From NCBI GenBank assembly GCA_052400685.1, contig JBQTGJ010000005.1: 64,000 bases of DNA. One strand, 5' to 3'. Every line of letters begins with the position of its first letter. The first letter of the stretch is position 1. Positions 27,581 through 35,928 of the stretch are shown one piece after another. The notes beneath the pieces are model-generated. The model made no database searches and had not been told where the DNA came from. It saw only the letters and a program-made list of their open reading frames with translations. A program made the translations under genes and the position numbers. The DNA comes from CAZHHH01 sp052400685. Lineage in GTDB: Bacteria; Bacteroidota; Bacteroidia; Bacteroidales; Marinilabiliaceae.

Positions 27581-29995
27581 TTAGAGCGAATATCTCAATT
27601 TTATACTAAATGAACGACCTGGCTTTTGAAGATAATACTTATCATACAACCTGGCATCCAACAAATTATCGCACGCTACCGACAGGTTATATCTGGCATT
27701 TTGCCAGCTATAACCCATTTCCAAACCATGAGAAATTTGCCGGGGAATGACATATTTATCATTGGAGGATCCAAATTCTGCCCATGTGAGAAAATACCTC
27801 TCTACATAAGTAAGAAAATAGTTGACGTTTAAAGTTCCACCAGACATGCCTGGTGCTTTTACGCTCATCCCGGCATTGGCATTCCAAAAGAAGTAAGGCT
27901 TATTGGGTAAACGAAAGCCATAGTGATAATTTTTCTGCCAACCGGTGCCGGTATAGGAGTTATTATAAACTCGCTCTGCCTGATCGGTTATATCCTGATA
28001 TGTGACATTGGCACTCACATGAAACTTGTTATTCCATTGGTACTTTATATTGCCTTCCACCCCATAAACTCTGGTGCTACTCAGGTTGTCGTAATGCGTC
28101 ATGGGACTCGAAACGGTAACTACTGTGTAAATCAAATCAGAGGCCTTGCGGTAAACAAAACTACTACCCACCTCTAATTGATGTTTGGGATATTGATTAT
28201 ACCGATACTCGATACCGAGGTTTACATTGTGACTTCGTTCAGGTCCCAAATCGGGATTGGCATCCACAAAAAGTCCATCGCCAAAAATCTCAAGCGGCAT
28301 TGGCATCCGGTTGGTTCTTTCATACGAAGCCTTGACTTGAAAATCTGGCAATAAATTATATGTTGAGGCCAACCCAAAACCAAATTCCTGCTTATAACTT
28401 TCAACCGCCTCTACCCGCTGCGTCTCCAAAGCGAAATCAAACTCTTTAGAGGTGGTGGCACGCAAGGAAAAAAACTTACCAAAAAGCGTAGTGCTCAAGC
28501 GGCTTCCAACATCAAGCTTATAAGCCAATCCCAACACCTGCTTCAAAAGCGATTTTGGATATTTATTATCAATATTATCGGGATTCTCTAAATCAAAAGC
28601 CTTGCGCTTAAAATAATTTACCGCATAATTAACTGCCATTGAGCTTTGATCACTAATGGCATAACCGGCGTTCAACTGACTGGTGAACTCATCTTCATTT
28701 AAGGTACTTAAGGTCTTTAAAAATTCTCCATCATCAGAAACTTGTCCATCGCTTGTCCGCGAAACCGACTTTTGACCCAACCAGTTATACCTTACTCCGC
28801 TAAGGGTATCAACCACCTGCGATTCACTAAAATTGAGCGCACTGTAAAGACTAACATCCAATCCGCCAACCAGCAGATTTTTTTTGTTGTAACGCAAAGT
28901 CGGTATCAGGGAATGACTGTTCTGAACAATCCCGCCATAAACGGTACTCATAGTGGCGCCATGCTGAACCTCCTTATCACTGGCTGTGGTAACCAAACCC
29001 AAAAGGAAATTATCAGCCCAGGGTTTATTAACGTACCCCGATTCAAATTTGACAGTCCCCGAACGATATCGGTCATGAAAACGTTCCACTTCAGCGGTAT
29101 CTACAACCGTGTTGTTTTCTACAATTTCAGCCAGCACATCATAATTATTGTCTGAATAATTATAAAAAGCATTCCCTCTCACAGTAAAGCCAGTCCTGGA
29201 GTTCGTATAAGCCCCGTTAACTGAAGCCCTGTGTGTATTGAACGACCCGTAAGAGTAGGAAACATCCAGATAATTACTTTTTCGGTTGGTCACTATATTG
29301 ACAGCCCCTCCCAGCGCATCTGTACCCAACCAAACAGGAACAACTCCCTTGTAGACATCAACCCGCTCGATCATATTCACTGGCAAATCGCTTAATCCCA
29401 GAGAAGCGCCGAAATTGTCCATGGGAATTCCGTCCATAAAAAACTTCACCTGATCACCGGAAAAACCATTAAGAGTAAAATCCATATTAGAACCCAATCC
29501 GCCCTCTTCTCTTATTCTTACACCGGAAATCCGATTCATAACAACTTTGGCATCAGCTGTGCTGTTAAATAAATCCCTGGCAGAAACGGATGACACTTGA
29601 TAGGCTTGTTCGGAAACGAGACGTGTTGCCGACTTTCCCGTCACAACTACATCATCCATAGTGTAGCTAGTTTCCCCTAGCACTATATTAATCTTTGATG
29701 GATCATTGGTAATACTCACAGTTTTCCGGACGGTTTCAAACCCCATGTAACTTGCCTGCAACACATAAGTGCCTTTAGCCACATCTTTAAATTCAAATCC
29801 ACCATCAATATCCGTTACGGTTCCATAATTCAACTCCGTAAGTAATAAAGTAACGCCTGGGAGACTTTCGCCTGTAGAAGAAACAACAGTTCCGCTTAAA
29901 TCCCCTCCTCTCCTTTCTTGTGCTATAACCGATTGACTTAAAAATATCATCACCCAAAAAAAGACAATATGCCCAAATAACAACTGCTTACTCAA
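27581..29995 (-). CDS. TonB-dependent outer-membrane receptor (siderophore/heme type)
   Basis: An 804-residue receptor: signal peptide (ends SVIAQ, residue 25), CarboxypepD_reg-like domain (DLSGTVVSSTGESLPGVTLL, to about 110), TonB plug (about 118-225, with DVVVTGKSATRLVSEQ, VSGVRIREEGGLGSN and DVYKGVVPVWLGTDALGGAV) and a 22-strand-type barrel ending FSIKLRYSL. Its length and plug fit siderophore, heme or vitamin receptors better than the roughly 1000-residue SusC glycan receptors. It heads the operon with DUF4374 and PepSY. A promoter with an adjacent palindrome lies just upstream, so expression is probably regulated. Confidence 0.92.
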   Translation of the reverse strand: MSKQLLFGHIVFFWVMIFLSQSVIAQERRGGDLSGTVVSSTGESLPGVTLLLTELNYGTVTDIDGGFEFKDVAKGTYVLQASYMGFETVRKTVSITNDPSKINIVLGETSYTMDDVVVTGKSATRLVSEQAYQVSSVSARDLFNSTADAKVVMNRISGVRIREEGGLGSNMDFTLNGFSGDQVKFFMDGIPMDNFGASLGLSDLPVNMIERVDVYKGVVPVWLGTDALGGAVNIVTNRKSNYLDVSYSYGSFNTHRASVNGAYTNSRTGFTVRGNAFYNYSDNNYDVLAEIVENNTVVDTAEVERFHDRYRSGTVKFESGYVNKPWADNFLLGLVTTASDKEVQHGATMSTVYGGIVQNSHSLIPTLRYNKKNLLVGGLDVSLYSALNFSESQVVDTLSGVRYNWLGQKSVSRTSDGQVSDDGEFLKTLSTLNEDEFTSQLNAGYAISDQSSMAVNYAVNYFKRKAFDLENPDNIDNKYPKSLLKQVLGLAYKLDVGSRLSTTLFGKFFSLRATTSKEFDFALETQRVEAVESYKQEFGFGLASTYNLLPDFQVKASYERTNRMPMPLEIFGDGLFVDANPDLGPERSHNVNLGIEYRYNQYPKHQLEVGSSFVYRKASDLIYTVVTVSSPMTHYDNLSSTRVYGVEGNIKYQWNNKFHVSANVTYQDITDQAERVYNNSYTGTGWQKNYHYGFRLPNKPYFFWNANAGMSVKAPGMSGGTLNVNYFLTYVERYFLTWAEFGSSNDKYVIPRQISHGLEMGYSWQNARYNLSVACDNLLDARLYDKYYLQKPGRSFSIKLRYSL

Positions 29996-30034
29996 AGTCC
30001 TTTAATTTTATATCATCCACATTTTCGAAGAGCA

Positions 30035-30065
30035 CAAAGGTATTGAGCAGGCATCAGCCTCACAA
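30035..30065 (-). promoter_or_regulatory. Promoter of the TonB receptor operon
   Basis: On the minus strand TTG (30065-30063) and TACCTTTG (30042-30035) are separated by 20 nt, a full match to the Bacteroidota consensus TTG-N19-21-TAnnTTTG. Transcription would begin near 30028, about 30 nt before the receptor ATG. Confidence 0.7.
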
Positions 30066-30081
30066 TCCCTATTAATAGGGA
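30066..30081. promoter_or_regulatory. Operator-like palindrome TCCCT-N6-AGGGA next to the -33 box
   Basis: TCCCTATTAATAGGGA is a perfect 16-bp palindrome that directly abuts the -33 element of the TonB receptor promoter, the usual place for an activator or for a repressor blocking polymerase. A second TCCCT-N6-AGGGA lies 140 bp further upstream. Confidence 0.6.
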
Positions 30082-30205
30082 ATCTGACTTTAATCATGCC
30101 GCTAATTAAAATAACACAAAACGCTGTAGCTCAGCTTCAAGGTTTTGTGTTTAACTTTCGATGAGTGTTTATGATAATATATGGAGCGATTGGCTCAAAA
30201 CAACA

Positions 30206-30221
30206 TCCCTAAAAAAAGGGA
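30206..30221. promoter_or_regulatory. Second TCCCT-N6-AGGGA inverted repeat
   Basis: TCCCT, six A residues, then AGGGA: the same half-sites and the same 6-bp spacer as the site at 30066, extended by one base pair on each side (CATCCCT/AGGGATG is partly symmetric). It may be a second operator site for the same regulator, or an unrelated hairpin. Confidence 0.4.
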
Positions 30222-30636
30222 TGCTGATTATGTTGCCCCTTAAAAATGCAAGAACTGCCCTTCTATGTGCTATAATTAGCATGATCAAATGCTATCGAAA
30301 ACGAATTAAATTCTACAAAAATTTTATTCTTTCAACTAACTAAAAGAAATAAGCACTAGACCAAATATCCACCTCTTTCGAATTTTAACCGAATGGTATA
30401 ACACCCCGTTTTACCATACTCTTATCCGCTAAAGCCAGACTTAAGCAATTCAACGAAGATAACGTCACCTGTACAAATACCGTTATATCCTTTAAATCTG
30501 CATAATACACCTCTTATTTAGGACAGCAAGTAAGGTCGGAGAAACACATCTATAAAACCGATATCCAAAACTAAGTATTCAGCCGTTTTACAACCATAGA
30601 AGCGGTAGTGATGCACCAGGACGCACCAACGCCACT
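30222..30636. other. Intergenic region between the TonB operon and the LytTR regulator
   Basis: About 415 bases with no convincing coding frame, RNA gene or repeat copy. The regulator operon ends at 30637 and the receptor operon begins at 29995, so this is a 3' region plus distal promoter sequence. Confidence 0.5.
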
Positions 30637-31362
30637 CTATAAAAACTTCTTCTTCACAAACTCATCAAAGCCAGCCTTATACTGTTTACTTATCGGAATG
30701 CGCTTTTCACCAAATATAATCCGGTCGCGCTCAATCGTTTTTATTTTATTTAATGAAACAATAAAGGAACGGTGTACACGCATAAATCGATCTAACGGCA
30801 ATTTTTCTTCTAAAAGTTTCATGGTTGAATGAAAGACGATCGATTTTGAGGCCCCCTCAATATAAAGCTTCACATAATCCTTTAATCCTTCAAAAAACAA
30901 GATATCATTAAATTCAATCCGGTGTATCTGGTAATCGGCTTTAACAAACAGGTAATTATCCTCCGTATTTATTGGTAATTCAGACTGTTTTGATTCAACT
31001 AAATCGAAGTATTCTTTGGCATGCGTCACCGAATTGGTAAATACTGCAAAACTAATGGGCTTTAACAAATAATCGAGGGCATGAAGCTGAAACCCTTCCA
31101 CAGCATATTTGTCATAAGCGGTTGTAAATATCACCTTACTGTTTTTATCTAAAGTTCGGGCAAACTCAACGCCTGATAAGTCGGGCATATTAATGTCCAG
31201 AAAAATAAGATGAACCTTGTGTTCCTGTATATACTCTGAAGCATCAATAGGATTATCAAACTCTGCCAGCAATTCGAGGTAGGGTATCTTTTTTATATAT
31301 GAAACAACGATTCCCAATGCGATCGGTTCATCATCAATTGCTATGCAGGTAATTTTATTCAT
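30637..31362 (-). CDS. LytTR-family response regulator of the MacAB-like pump operon
   Basis: A 241-residue response regulator. I place the start at 31362 (MNKITCIAIDDEP), because the receiver fold begins immediately there; the frame is open to 31413 but that stretch is repeat DNA. The receiver has DDE acids (residues 10-12), Asp56 in FLDINMP and KP in YLLKPISF. The LytTR domain (about residue 138 onward) has VKADYQIHRIEFNDILFFEGL and FMRVHRSFIVSL. A sensor kinase lies upstream beyond 289 bp that consist almost wholly of repeats. It probably regulates the efflux genes upstream. Confidence 0.92.
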   Translation of the reverse strand: MNKITCIAIDDEPIALGIVVSYIKKIPYLELLAEFDNPIDASEYIQEHKVHLIFLDINMPDLSGVEFARTLDKNSKVIFTTAYDKYAVEGFQLHALDYLLKPISFAVFTNSVTHAKEYFDLVESKQSELPINTEDNYLFVKADYQIHRIEFNDILFFEGLKDYVKLYIEGASKSIVFHSTMKLLEEKLPLDRFMRVHRSFIVSLNKIKTIERDRIIFGEKRIPISKQYKAGFDEFVKKKFL

Positions 31363-31450
31363 CTGTTTATAATTTGTTTGTTTTTGCCACATGAAACTCG
31401 CCGCGATAATCATTTACCTTAGTGAGAGTTCCCTTTCATGGCTTGTTTCA
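31363..31450 (-). repeat. Family C repeat, copy 3, forming the leader of the regulator gene
   Basis: It begins CTGTTTATAATTTG directly after the start codon complement (31360-31362), continues CCACATGAAACTCGCCGCG and ends CATGGCTTGTTTCAT. GAAACTC and GAGAGTT can pair. It has the same order of blocks as the copies at 6754 and 37228. Confidence 0.75.
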
Positions 31451-31477
31451 TCGACTTAGTGACTGCAAGAAACTCAG

Positions 31478-31528
31478 GTGATTGATAAGAAATGTTCAAA
31501 TTCAAGGCCTGCCAAGTCCAAAAAATGT
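31478..31528. repeat. Family B repeat, left half only (copy B3)
   Basis: GTGATTGATAAGAAATGTTCAAATTC and the following AAGGCCTGCCAAGTCC match the first half of B1, but the sequence then switches directly into complete copy B4. The right half is absent, so B3 appears truncated by B4. Confidence 0.65.
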
Positions 31529-31652
31529 GTGTTTGAAATATAAAGCTCAAATACGAGGCTTGCGAAGTCATAAAAATCAAGGTGTTTACTTTTCGTAAAT
31601 GACTGTTTTTATGACAAGCATAACGAAGTAGTTGACTTTATATTTCAAACAC
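31529..31652. repeat. Family B palindromic repeat, copy B4, with perfect 17-bp ends
   Basis: GTGTTTGAAATATAAAG at the left is the exact complement of CTTTATATTTCAAACAC at the right; the internal pair GTCATAAAAA/TTTTTATGAC and the loop-proximal GTTTAC/GTAAAT are retained. The last base is shared with the stop codon of the sensor kinase. Confidence 0.88.
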
Positions 31653-32716
31653 TACTTAGTTTTAAAGGGGACAATTAATAAAACACGATATTCTTTCTCC
31701 CCCTGATCAATATCCAATTTAAACGTATTACCATATATCAAATCCAATCGTTTTTGGATGTTAACAATACCAACGCCGCCCTTATTATTTTGTTTCCTGT
31801 CGGTTGGAATACTATTATTACATTCAAAAATAACCTTATGATCTTCAGTTGTCAGCCTTACTGAAACAAATGAATGCTCGCGATAACTGATGCCATGCTT
31901 AAACGCATTTTCAATAAATGGAATAAATAATAACGGAGGTATTTGTCCTGCCGGAATTTTGAGTGATATGTCTACATTAAGCTTAACCTTCGAACTTAAA
32001 CGTTGTTGCATCAGCTCAATATATTTCAATGTAAAATCGAATTCTTTTTGCAACTCAATGGTATCAATATTTGAATCGTAAATAAGATAACGCATCAGGC
32101 CTGAAAGCTTTTCCACCGCCTGTTGTGCCTTATCGCTATCAATGGCAATCAGCCCATAAATATTATTTAATGCATTAAAAAAGAAATGAGGACTAATTTG
32201 ATTTTTCAGAAATGCCAGCTCCGAATCAACACGCGCTTTTTCAATCTCTTTTTGTTTGGATTCATTTTTTCCGAGATATTGAATAATGGCCATTCCACTA
32301 CTAAAACCCAATACTATTAATAACAAAAAGAAGTTATCCACAAGTTTAGGGTGTAATCCTAAACTATTGGTAATCTTTGGAGGTTTATTTCCGCCCGAGA
32401 TACCATTGGGACCTAAGTTTTCCAGTTGAAAATAGTTATATAGGCATTGCGATACGGTGAGCAATAAAAAGGTAAACAGAAATAAGACAATGAAAAAGTA
32501 CACCTTCCGCTTTGAGAAAAAAAAGCGTGGAACAATCACCAGATAGTTCACATAAAAAGCGATAATCATGAATGCCAGTTGATAGTAATAGTTATAAATC
32601 CAGTAGATCGCCCGCTCGTTATTCCTGTCAAAAACAAAAATTGGCAGAATAAGAAATAAAAGCAAACCACTAAAATGAGGTAACCATTTCTCTATCTTAT
32701 GTTTTGAAAAATTCAT
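31652..32716 (-). CDS. LytS/YehU-type sensor histidine kinase
   Basis: A 354-residue kinase with four hydrophobic helices in the first 150 residues (about 13-30, 40-62, 73-98, 130-145), followed by the His_kinase box KNQISPHFFFNALNNIYGLI with the phosphorylated His and an HATPase part (LLFIPFIENAFKHGI, GVGIVNIQKRLDLIYG). There is no periplasmic sensor domain. It follows the MacB-like permease gene by 108 bp and precedes its regulator, paralleling the other pump operon at 11.7-19 kb. The ATG is preceded on the coding strand by a sequence only weakly similar to family C. Confidence 0.92.
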   Translation of the reverse strand: MNFSKHKIEKWLPHFSGLLLFLILPIFVFDRNNERAIYWIYNYYYQLAFMIIAFYVNYLVIVPRFFFSKRKVYFFIVLFLFTFLLLTVSQCLYNYFQLENLGPNGISGGNKPPKITNSLGLHPKLVDNFFLLLIVLGFSSGMAIIQYLGKNESKQKEIEKARVDSELAFLKNQISPHFFFNALNNIYGLIAIDSDKAQQAVEKLSGLMRYLIYDSNIDTIELQKEFDFTLKYIELMQQRLSSKVKLNVDISLKIPAGQIPPLLFIPFIENAFKHGISYREHSFVSVRLTTEDHKVIFECNNSIPTDRKQNNKGGVGIVNIQKRLDLIYGNTFKLDIDQGEKEYRVLLIVPFKTK

Positions 32717-32824
32717 CTGTTTATTATTGATTATTTTTTCAGGTAGAAATCACATAATTCACATTCTCCGGTGTTTGATATTTTGCGCAGACAAGTTCGC
32801 GTTATCATGCAAATGTATTGTTTT

Positions 32825-34045
32825 TTATTCATGTCTGAGTGCCTCGATGGGATTTAGTGCCGAAGCCTTACGTGCCGGATACCAGCCAAAGAACACGCCG
32901 ATAAATGTGCAAAACAAAAAGGATAAAACAATTGAACTACTGGTAATTAACACGGGCCAGCCAAGTATGCTTTCAACAATATTTGAAGCCAGAATACCGG
33001 CTCCAACGCCTATAATACCGCCGAGAACACTTAGCAACGATGCTTCCAACAAAAACTGACGTAAAATATCCTTCCCCTTACCGCCGATGGCCATTCGTAA
33101 TCCTATTTCACGGGTGCGTTCAGTTACCGAAACATACATAATATTCATAATCCCAATACCGCCGACAATCAATGAAATTGCGGCTATAGAACCTAGAAGT
33201 ACCAGCATCATTTCAGAGATCGATCCGAAATTGCTAATTAATTCATCCTGGGTTCTGATCTCAAAGTCATCCTCTTCATTTTCATTCAACTTATGCGACG
33301 CCCTCAATAATTCAGTGACTTCAACACTCGTTTCAGCAATTAAATCCTCCGATTTGGCAGAGACCACGATGGCGCGTAAATAAGTCTGCCTGAACAACCG
33401 TTTCATCACTGTGGTGTATGGCGCAAGTATCATATCGTCCTGATCCTGACCAAAGGTATTGTCTCCCTTTTCTTTTAATGTGCCGATTATTTTAAACGGG
33501 ATATTATTAAACCGAATGGTTTGACCAATCGGGTCTACATCATCACCAAAAATATTTTCGATGATGGTTTGACCAACGATACAAACTTTTGCTGCGCTTT
33601 TGATCTCTCTCGTGGTATAAATTCGCCCTGTTGCAATTTCATATTTTTTTATGTACGCATAATCTTCATTTCCGCTGTAAATGGTGGTTGGCCAATTATT
33701 GGAACCATACACAATCTGACCGCTGCCATCCATTTCTGGTGAAACAGCCCCTATTAATGTGCTGTTGTTTTCAAGGTAAGTAACGTCAGCCACAACCAAA
33801 GTTGGCGATGCATCCCGCCCCTGGTGCACACCGCCTTTATTTTGACTGGCTGGCTTCACATTAATAAGGTTTGTACCCATTGAACTGATCGTTTCCCGAA
33901 TGCTGGCATTTGAACCTTGACCTATGGCCAGCATGGCAATTACGGCGGCAACTCCTATCACAATACCCAGCATGGTTAAAAACGAACGCATCTTATTTCG
34001 TCTTATGGCAGCTATGGCAATTCTTATCAGGTTTATTAATTTCAT
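32825..34045 (-). CDS. MacB/FtsX-type ABC transporter permease
   Basis: A 406-residue permease with the MacB layout: helix 1 at about 20-40 (FLTMLGIVIGVAAVIAMLAIG), a periplasmic MacB_PCD domain (about 45-255), then three helices with GGIGIMNIMYVSVTERTREIGLRMAIG, EASLLSVLGGIIGVGAG and the C-terminal FxGWYPARKASALNPIEALRHE. This is a mechanotransmission-type ABC permease without the fused ATPase; the nucleotide-binding subunit is the separate gene upstream. It would work with the adaptor and TolC proteins of the same operon. Confidence 0.92.
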   Translation of the reverse strand: MKLINLIRIAIAAIRRNKMRSFLTMLGIVIGVAAVIAMLAIGQGSNASIRETISSMGTNLINVKPASQNKGGVHQGRDASPTLVVADVTYLENNSTLIGAVSPEMDGSGQIVYGSNNWPTTIYSGNEDYAYIKKYEIATGRIYTTREIKSAAKVCIVGQTIIENIFGDDVDPIGQTIRFNNIPFKIIGTLKEKGDNTFGQDQDDMILAPYTTVMKRLFRQTYLRAIVVSAKSEDLIAETSVEVTELLRASHKLNENEEDDFEIRTQDELISNFGSISEMMLVLLGSIAAISLIVGGIGIMNIMYVSVTERTREIGLRMAIGGKGKDILRQFLLEASLLSVLGGIIGVGAGILASNIVESILGWPVLITSSSIVLSFLFCTFIGVFFGWYPARKASALNPIEALRHE

Positions 34046-34148
34046 TGGTCTCTATTTATTGGTTTAAAAGGTGACGCATACTACTAGCTCCTTGTTGACC
34101 GTTATCGGTTGTAATCCACAGAATCATTCCCGTTTCATACCTTAGGTC

Positions 34149-34907
34149 TCAATATTCAAACTCATATTTGTTTTTATCAAGCAGCTCTAATGCACTTGTT
34201 GCACTTTGACGCTTTTCAATAATTTTATCTTTTATTATTCTGCCATCACGAAAAACTACATTACGTGAGGTAAAAACGGCAATATCCGGTTCGTGCGTCA
34301 CAAAACAAATGGTCATCCCATTTTCGTTTAGCTCCTGAAACAGTGCCATAATTTCATAGGATGTGCGTGTATCCAGATTACCTGTTGCTTCGTCGGCAAA
34401 AATAACGACCGGCTGATTGACTAACGACCGGGCTATGGCCACACGCTGCTGTTGTCCCCCCGACATTTGATTGGACAAATGCTTCATACGGTCTTTCAGC
34501 CCTACGGCAAGCAATGCCTGCTCTGCCCGCTCCCTTCGTTCCTTACTATTTACCAATGGGTTATACAGCAAAGGCAATTCAACATTTTCAAGCGCTGAAG
34601 TACGAGGTAAAAGGTTGTACGACTGAAATACAAACCCAAGCTTCTGATTACGAATTGTGGCCAGTTGATTTTTGTTTAGTGATTTCACATTCACCCCATC
34701 TAACAGGTAATCTCCACTGGTTGGTAAATCCAAACACCCCAAAATATTCAGCAACGTTGACTTGCCCGAACCACTGGTACCCATAATAGCCAAAAACTCC
34801 CCTTTTTGAACCGATAAATCTATTCCATTCAGGGCATTAATCGTTTCGTCTCCAACATGGTAAGTTTTATGCAGCTTCTTTATTGATATTATTTCATTAT
34901 TTTCCAT
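34149..34907 (-). CDS. MacB/LolD-type ABC transporter ATP-binding protein
   Basis: A 252-residue ATPase with Walker A GTSGSGKST (near residue 43), Q-loop VFQSYNLLP, signature MSGGQQQRVAIARS, Walker B VVIFADEATGNLD and H-loop VTHEPD. The ATGNLD form and order match MacB/LolD-type proteins. It lies between the PEBP gene and the permease and supplies energy to the split MacAB-TolC-like pump. The C-terminal 25 residues (KRQSATSALELLDKNKYEFEY) extend beyond the usual end. Confidence 0.93.
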   Translation of the reverse strand: MENNEIISIKKLHKTYHVGDETINALNGIDLSVQKGEFLAIMGTSGSGKSTLLNILGCLDLPTSGDYLLDGVNVKSLNKNQLATIRNQKLGFVFQSYNLLPRTSALENVELPLLYNPLVNSKERRERAEQALLAVGLKDRMKHLSNQMSGGQQQRVAIARSLVNQPVVIFADEATGNLDTRTSYEIMALFQELNENGMTICFVTHEPDIAVFTSRNVVFRDGRIIKDKIIEKRQSATSALELLDKNKYEFEY

Positions 34908-34968
34908 CTGTCCTATTATTTCATTATTTTCAATCTGTCCTATTATTCAGTGCCTGCCCATAAACTAA

Positions 34969-35091
34969 GTGTTTGAAATATAAAGCTCAAATACGAGGCT
35001 TGCGAAGTCATAAAAATCAAGGAGTTTACTTTTCGTAAATGACTGTTTTTATGACAAGCGTAACGAAGTAGTTGACTTTATAGACAAACGC
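34969..35091. repeat. Family B palindromic repeat, copy B5
   Basis: A 123-bp copy, nearly identical to B4 over its first three quarters (GTGTTTGAAATATAAAGCTC), ending CTTTATAGACAAACGC three bases before the stop codon of the PEBP gene. It is preceded by the family-associated TGCCTGCCCATAAAC. Confidence 0.85.
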
Positions 35092-35094
35092 TAT

Positions 35095-35880
35095 TTAGTT
35101 GCGCGTACGTGCAGGCGCCAGTTCCTTCAGTTGATCAGGATTAAAGCCGGCTTCTTTTATAACAGTCTCAACAGCACGGCTCATTCGAAGTCCGGCATCC
35201 CGAAATGCAGCGTGTATGGCTTCGGCATCATGAACCGTTAAAGCGCCGGCATCATAATTTGAAAGAATGAATCTGACCTTTTCCTTTTGTTCTTCTGTCA
35301 ATGGTCTTTCTGCTGAATCTCTGAATTGTTGGGCTGATTTGTTTACAAGACCCGTTTCATACGTATATTTCAGGGTACTTTCGCCTAACACTTTTCCGTC
35401 AATAGCCTTTAACAAATCGGTACGATAAACCTTGTCGGTGTTAAACTTCAATTTCTCTGAAAGGGCATAAATCGTCAGGTTATATTCCTTTACTCCCGGC
35501 CCTTTCGACTTCATGGGGTCGTATCCGGCCTGATCTTTATCGTTATAGCCAACAATTCCAAACCCTTTCGCATTTTTAGGAATACTGTTAATGTCAGAAG
35601 GAATATTGTAAACCACCCAATACGATTTCACAACAGATGAATCAGTCGGGTGTGGAATATGCCAAAGATTTAGCGCAAAATATCTGGTTCCTTCAGGTAT
35701 ATTCGTCCACTCCAACGGCATCGAAACCCCCTCCCCCTCACCGGTAGATTCAATGGATAACGAACCATCGGACTTAACCCCGGAACTCTTGATTGTAAAT
35801 TCACCCTTTTGCTGTGCAATTATCTGGAGGCTCACAAAAACAAGAAATACGCATAAAATAATACTCTTCAAACATTTCAT
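35095..35880 (-). CDS. YbhB/YbcL (PEBP) family exported protein with C-terminal helical extension
   Basis: The start at 35880 gives a typical signal peptide (MKCLKSIILCVFLVFVSLQI, then IAQ). Residues about 25-185 form a phosphatidylethanolamine-binding-protein fold of the YbhB type: EGVSMPLEWTNIPEGTRYFA with the ligand-site Asp/His region degenerate, SYWVVYNIPSDINSIP, and GPGVKEYNLTIYALS. A further 75-residue helical tail (LTEEQKEKVRFILSNYDAG to the Pro/Arg-rich end) is not part of ordinary YbhB. It lies between the adaptor and the ATPase of an efflux operon, an unusual place for this family. Its ligand and role are unknown. Confidence 0.85.
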   Translation of the reverse strand: MKCLKSIILCVFLVFVSLQIIAQQKGEFTIKSSGVKSDGSLSIESTGEGEGVSMPLEWTNIPEGTRYFALNLWHIPHPTDSSVVKSYWVVYNIPSDINSIPKNAKGFGIVGYNDKDQAGYDPMKSKGPGVKEYNLTIYALSEKLKFNTDKVYRTDLLKAIDGKVLGESTLKYTYETGLVNKSAQQFRDSAERPLTEEQKEKVRFILSNYDAGALTVHDAEAIHAAFRDAGLRMSRAVETVIKEAGFNPDQLKELAPARTRN

Positions 35881-35928
35881 TTCTTTCTGTTTTAATTCAT
35901 TATTAACAATCCTTTGCATTAAATCCGA

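Noticed and set aside
30161..30343. 60-codon plus-strand frame upstream of the TonB receptor
   Set aside because: It lies in a regulatory region with inverted repeats, has poor composition and no recognisable domain.
31363..31413. Upstream extension of the LytTR regulator to the ATG at 31413
   Set aside because: The extension is repeat family C; the receiver fold starts right after ATG 31362.
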